DNA of 64,000 nt from contig NZ_FNZZ01000006.1 of the NCBI RefSeq assembly GCF_900109565.1, positions 152,167-216,166 on the forward strand, read 5' to 3'. Positions 63,672 through 64,000 of the stretch are shown here, one piece after another (the stretch's first letter is position 1; each line of letters begins with the position of its first letter). The DNA is from Sphingomonas palmae. Its GTDB lineage: Bacteria; Pseudomonadota; Alphaproteobacteria; Sphingomonadales; Sphingomonadaceae. A program made the position numbers and the translations under genes. The notes below the pieces were generated by a model. The model made no database searches and was not told the DNA's origin. It worked only from the letters and a program-made list of their open reading frames with translations.

Positions 63672-63687
63672 ATGACTAGTTAGTCAT
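63672..63687. repeat. Palindrome at the right end of the element
   Basis: ATGACTA and TAGTCAT are perfect 7-base arms around GT. It contains GACTAGTTA, which also occurs beside the tRNA-Lys fragment at 60839–60847. It marks the change back to host-like GC and may be part of the element's right attachment region. Confidence 0.4.
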
Positions 63688-63718
63688 TATGGCCACTTCG
63701 ATGTTGCGCGTGTGCCCC

Positions 63719-64000
63719 TCAGCGGCGTTCCGTGTCGCTCTTCGCGCGCTCAGCCAGGAACGGCTCTGAGGCATTCCACGTGGGCCAGGTCGCTCCGCCC
63801 ACGATCTCACGTCCGAGTGCGTAGGCGACGCTGCCTTCCTGCGCCGCGCCGGTCATGTCCCAACCCGGTTTGAACTCATCGCAGGTCTGGTGATAGCAAA
63901 CGGCATTGTAGCGTGCTCGCTCGCGTTCGCCCGCTGCCTTGCCGCCGTTCACGAGATCGCGACCGGCACGGAAATAGACGCCGGGCACGCCTTTTTGCGC
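63719..64000 (-). CDS. M28 family peptidase, C-terminal part (5' end beyond window)
   Basis: The minus-strand frame enters from the right edge without a start and ends at 63719, giving 93 residues. GVPGVYFRAGRDLVNGG and YHQTCDEFKPGWDMTGAAQEGSVAYALG match the C-terminus of M28 aminopeptidases, where the His of YHQ is the last zinc ligand and the D-E/W-D segment follows it. The composition is host-like and GC-rich, so this is chromosomal DNA beyond the element. It is a second M28 enzyme in the window and differs from that at 53344. Confidence 0.85.
   Translation of the reverse strand, partial: AQKGVPGVYFRAGRDLVNGGKAAGERERARYNAVCYHQTCDEFKPGWDMTGAAQEGSVAYALGREIVGGATWPTWNASEPFLAERAKSDTERR

Larger units (their letters stand above)
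60788..63687. mobile_element. Small integrative element in tRNA-Lys(CTT)
   Basis: About 2.9 kb between a tRNA-Lys 3' fragment and a short palindrome near 63672. The interval is visibly lower in GC than the flanking DNA, with relaxed codon third positions, and contains a tyrosine integrase, a long gene-poor stretch and one unrecognised gene. A shared 9-mer, GACTAGTTA, occurs at 60839 and 63674. No replication, packaging or transfer gene is present, so it is a satellite-like or decayed island. The intact tRNA-Lys expected on the right is not in the window. Confidence 0.6.

Overview
The window is GC-rich, densely packed alphaproteobacterial chromosome. Its gene families point to the Sphingomonadaceae (Sphingomonas-like): a cyoABCD–SURF1–RegB/RegA run, a bacteriophytochrome with an HWE-type kinase module, a tRNA-Ile2(CAU), and a pyrB coupled to a dihydroorotase-like protein that lacks its metal ligands. 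No rRNA or other decisive marker is present, so this placement is inference.

Region 1 (about 1–17.3 kb) is an exopolysaccharide locus of the Wzx/Wzy type. One minus-strand run (12415 down to 2811) encodes a FemAB-like acyltransferase, a GNAT protein, a MurJ/Wzx-like flippase, a GT4 glycosyltransferase, a Wza-like export lipoprotein, a Wzz/GumC-like co-polymerase with a C-terminal domain that looks like a dead BY-kinase, an O-antigen-ligase/Wzy-like protein and a second GT4 enzyme. Most neighbours overlap by 4 bases (ATGA or GTGA). Flanking plus-strand genes add two CelD-like acyltransferases, a cupin-like protein, a polysaccharide deacetylase and the initiating polyprenyl-phosphate sugar transferase. 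A GT2 enzyme and a secreted concanavalin-like protein follow on the minus strand.

Region 2 (17.4–24.8 kb): an isochorismatase-like hydrolase, then the respiratory operon cyoA-B-C-D, SURF1, regB, regA. A perfect 19-bp palindrome lies between cyoA and a divergent transporter. Region 3 (24.9–35 kb): three MFS permeases, an orphan 2Fe-2S subunit, a CaiB/AMACR-family enzyme, a phytochrome kinase facing a biliverdin-type heme oxygenase that has no ordinary start codon, and an M20 amidohydrolase. Region 4 (35–48.5 kb): two divergent SPOR proteins, the dihydroorotase-like protein and PyrB, a GT-C-like membrane glycosyltransferase, DUF488 and DUF952 proteins, gyrA (preceded by a 32-bp strictly alternating pyrimidine/purine tract), SDR, YaaA and a repeat-rich exported protein. 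Region 5 (48.6–60.7 kb): two Lrp/AsnC regulators, a degenerate-looking sensor kinase, a second deacetylase whose 3' end runs antisense through tRNA-Ile2, small lipoproteins, an M28 peptidase, EttA, a Uma2-family protein, alanine dehydrogenase and an S1/P1-type nuclease.

Region 6 (about 60.8–63.7 kb) is a small integrated element of lower GC. It begins in a 3' fragment of tRNA-Lys(CTT), carries a tyrosine integrase and one unrecognised cargo gene, and ends near a short palindrome that shares 9 bp with the left end. Chromosomal DNA resumes with the C-terminus of an M28 peptidase.
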